A stretch of DNA of 64,000 nt, taken from Flavobacteriaceae bacterium UBA7302. Its GTDB lineage: Bacteria; Bacteroidota; Bacteroidia; Flavobacteriales; Flavobacteriaceae. Positions within the stretch are counted from its first letter, which is position 1. Each line of letters begins with the position of its first letter. Positions 62,162 to 64,000 of the stretch are shown piece after piece. The stretch lies in NCBI GenBank assembly GCA_002471825.1, contig DKQS01000005.1, positions 1 to 64,000 on the forward strand. Direction: 5' to 3'. The translations under genes and the position numbers were made by a program. The notes under the pieces are model-generated. The model was not told the origin of the DNA. It made no database searches and saw nothing but the letters and a program-made list of their open reading frames with translations.

Positions 62162-62192
62162 CAAAAAAAGCCAAAGTCAAAAGACTTTGGCT
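62162..62192 (-). terminator. Terminator of the pirin operon
   Basis: AGCCAAAGTC (62169-62178) pairs with GACTTTGGCT (62183-62192) around AAAA; on the minus strand it is followed by TTTTTTT. Confidence 0.9.
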
Positions 62193-62214
62193 GTGTATGT
62201 TGTTACTACTCATC

Positions 62215-62928
62215 TTAATTCATCGGAACTTCAATGGCTAGTAATTTTGAGTTTTGATTTGCTTTGATGTTGCTAATTTCCGTATCCCAAACACCTACAG
62301 CATCTCTTTTTGATAAGGTTTCATTTTCGATGCTTATTTCACCATCAATCAAGAAATAATATACTCCAGATCCAGCATTGTGTGTATTGGAAACCTCTTT
62401 CCCTTCTTCCAAATCTACCATTTTGATACTGGCATCTTGATGAATTAGCAAGCTCCCTTCCACAGGCTTGTGAATGTAAGACACCAAAGTTTGGAATTCA
62501 TTCTTTCGCTCTTCAGCATCAAACTCCTTTTGAAAATATCTCGGCGTTACATTTTCTTCCTCTGGAATGATCCAAAGCTGCAAGAAGTTCACATCATCGG
62601 TTTTACTATCGTTAAACTCAGAATGCGTAATTCCAGTTCCTGCGCTCATGGCCTGTACTTCACCTACTTCAATCGAACGTTGATTTCCCATACTGTCTTT
62701 ATGAGACAAGGCTCCTTTTAATGGGATGGAAATAATTTCCATATTTCGATGTGGATGCGTTCCGAACCCCATGGTTGGTTTTACGATATCATCATTCAAA
62801 ACTCGTAACATTCCGAAGTTCATTCGATCTTGATTGAAATAACTCGCGAAACTGAACGAATGATGAGATTCCAACCATCCGTGATTTGCGTGCCCTCTTG
62901 TATTTGCCTTGTGTACTACAGTTTTCAT
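62215..62928 (-). CDS. Pirin family bicupin protein (second of two)
   Basis: A 237-residue two-cupin protein. The metal site is in THPHRNMEIIS and GTGITHSEFN, with histidines in both strands. The family includes the quercetin 2,3-dioxygenase YhhW of E. coli (231 residues), which it matches in length. It is the second gene of a MarR-pirin-pirin cluster and ends in a strong terminator. A role in redox or aromatic metabolism is possible but unproven. Confidence 0.9.
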   Translation of the reverse strand: MKTVVHKANTRGHANHGWLESHHSFSFASYFNQDRMNFGMLRVLNDDIVKPTMGFGTHPHRNMEIISIPLKGALSHKDSMGNQRSIEVGEVQAMSAGTGITHSEFNDSKTDDVNFLQLWIIPEEENVTPRYFQKEFDAEERKNEFQTLVSYIHKPVEGSLLIHQDASIKMVDLEEGKEVSNTHNAGSGVYYFLIDGEISIENETLSKRDAVGVWDTEISNIKANQNSKLLAIEVPMN

Positions 62929-62947
62929 TTTCTTTCTTCTTTTTTAA

Positions 62948-63817
62948 TTAATATAAATAACCCATTTTCCCTTGCTGAAAATCTCTCATGGCTTCGAGGA
63001 TTTCAGTCTGCGTATTCATTACATAGGGTCCGTATTGAGCAATTGGCTCGTTAAAAGGCTCCCCAGATATAAACAATAAACTTCCTTTTGATTTGGATTG
63101 AATGGTAATGTCAGTTCCCTCGGTATCGAAAACCACCAATTGATTTTCCTTGTATTTTAGAACTTTGTCATTATTCACTTCCACTTCTCCATTCAGTAGA
63201 TACAATGCCCCAGAATGATTCTCAGGAATGCTCAGTATGAGCTCTCCCTTATCTTGAACATCAATCATATAAATATTCACATCGGTTTGTGTTTCAGCCA
63301 ATCCTTTTAAATCGCCTTGCCAACCTGCCACTATTTTGGTATTGATACTTTGATCATCATTCGAAAATACCGGCATGTCTTCATGTTTCAAATGCTGATA
63401 ATTTGGTGTGATCATTTTCTTCGACTTTGGCAAGTTCAACCACAATTGAATTCCTTCTAAATCGCCGCTACGTTCTACAAATGCCTTATCTGGAGCTTCG
63501 GAATGAATGATTCCGCGTCCCGCTGTGGTCCATTGCACATCACCCGCTTTTACTACCATTTCATTACCCAGTGAATCGCGGTGGAATTGCTCCCCCTTGT
63601 ACAACAAGGTAATGGGTTCAAATCCACGATGGGGATGCGGACCCAAATCAAACGGATTGTTAAATGCGCTAATGGCATAAGGTCCATAATGATGCAATAG
63701 CAAAAATGGATCAACATTTTCTAGCCCAACATTGGGGATGGGTTGTCGCAATCGAAGCGGCCCCATGCTCACCATCGGACTTGTACTTATTTGTTTTATT
63801 TTCTTAAAATTTTTCAT
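62948..63817 (-). CDS. Pirin family bicupin protein (first of two)
   Basis: A 289-residue pirin with GPHPHRGFEPITLLYKG and GRGIIHSE as the metal-binding strands, and a C-terminal cupin (GALYLLNGEVEVNNDKVL, LFISGEPFNEPIAQYGPYVM). Its longer C-terminus places it in the larger pirin group. It starts 43 bases after the MarR gene and 20 bases before the second pirin gene, so the three are probably one message. Confidence 0.9.
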   Translation of the reverse strand: MKNFKKIKQISTSPMVSMGPLRLRQPIPNVGLENVDPFLLLHHYGPYAISAFNNPFDLGPHPHRGFEPITLLYKGEQFHRDSLGNEMVVKAGDVQWTTAGRGIIHSEAPDKAFVERSGDLEGIQLWLNLPKSKKMITPNYQHLKHEDMPVFSNDDQSINTKIVAGWQGDLKGLAETQTDVNIYMIDVQDKGELILSIPENHSGALYLLNGEVEVNNDKVLKYKENQLVVFDTEGTDITIQSKSKGSLLFISGEPFNEPIAQYGPYVMNTQTEILEAMRDFQQGKMGYLY

Positions 63818-63859
63818 GTTCTTTAATTATTTTCCTAGGAAGATATTTTATCAAATTTT

Positions 63860-64000
63860 TTATCGGATTTTATCCAATAAATCACTCAGCACCTTCGCTT
63901 CTTCTTCGGTTAAATTTTTAATTAGGTTTAATTTATTAGGGGTGTTGTCAATTTCAGTAAGCAGGTTCAATCCGGCTTCAGTTATTTCTACATACACTAC
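63860..64000 (-). CDS. MarR-family regulator, C-terminal end only
   Basis: Only the last 46 residues are in the window; the start is beyond the right edge. The sequence VYVEITEAGLNLLTEI followed by a helical tail (NLTEEEAKVLSDLLDKIR) is the wing end and dimer helix of MarR proteins. It precedes two pirin genes on the same strand, 43 bases away. It may bind the palindrome at fadH and probably a similar site upstream of itself outside the window. Confidence 0.7.
   Translation of the reverse strand, partial: VVYVEITEAGLNLLTEIDNTPNKLNLIKNLTEEEAKVLSDLLDKIR

Overview
The window looks like a chromosome piece from a marine-type Flavobacteriia/Cryomorphaceae-like member of the Bacteroidota. Support: AT-rich DNA, promoters of the Bacteroidota form (TTG, about 20 bases, TAnnTTTG) in place of the E. 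coli form, few Shine-Dalgarno sequences, and families typical of this phylum (GLPGLI, DUF6090, DUF4249, DUF6095, the CAL67264 membrane family, TonB receptors with a CarboxypepD_reg-like domain, monomeric NADP-isocitrate dehydrogenase). No phage, insertion sequence or CRISPR array was seen.

Layout. (1) 1-13 kb is an accessory region: a divergent mdaB/hxlR redox pair with two palindromic operators, an attC-like inverted repeat fused to the end of hxlR, four DUF6090 membrane proteins plus two stubs of the same start sequence, small enzymes (VOC, GNAT), a MORN-repeat protein and a LytTR regulator. (2) 13-26.7 kb carries a secreted S9 peptidase, an ECF sigma factor with an RskA-like anti-sigma factor divergent from a fasciclin protein, a run of lipoproteins and exported enzymes (polysaccharide deacetylase, FGE-like protein, Gfo/Idh/MocA protein, YiiX-like hydrolase), and a VOC gene broken by an in-frame TAG. 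(3) 26.7-32.5 kb is a galactose operon read leftwards: GntR-type regulator, galM, galK, galT, Na+/sugar symporter. Its promoter is near-perfect and lies so close to the ATG that the message should be leaderless or nearly so. (4) 33.2-33.9 kb has a duplicated 86-bp element, a long hairpin, and tRNA-Ser, tRNA-Pro and tRNA-Arg. (5) 34-49.4 kb is mostly housekeeping: PgpH-like HD phosphohydrolase, thiolase, a C40 peptidase / CHASE2 / exported-protein overlapping operon, TPR protein, gyrA, clpC, trmD, a GT39-type transferase placed between trmD and rplS, and rplS. (6) 49.45-49.85 kb is a gene-free stretch with its own promoter and terminator, best read as an unidentified structured RNA of about 350 nt. 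(7) 50-64 kb: isocitrate dehydrogenase, TonB receptor plus DUF4249 lipoprotein, murQ, ettA, fadH, and a MarR-pirin-pirin cluster running off the right edge.

The strongest leads are the non-coding RNA locus, the attC-like element with the DUF6090 stubs in the accessory region, the stand-alone CHASE2 operon, and the MarR-type palindrome that sits exactly between the -33 and -7 boxes of fadH. All function calls rest on reading the sequence and on recalled family knowledge; no search was run.
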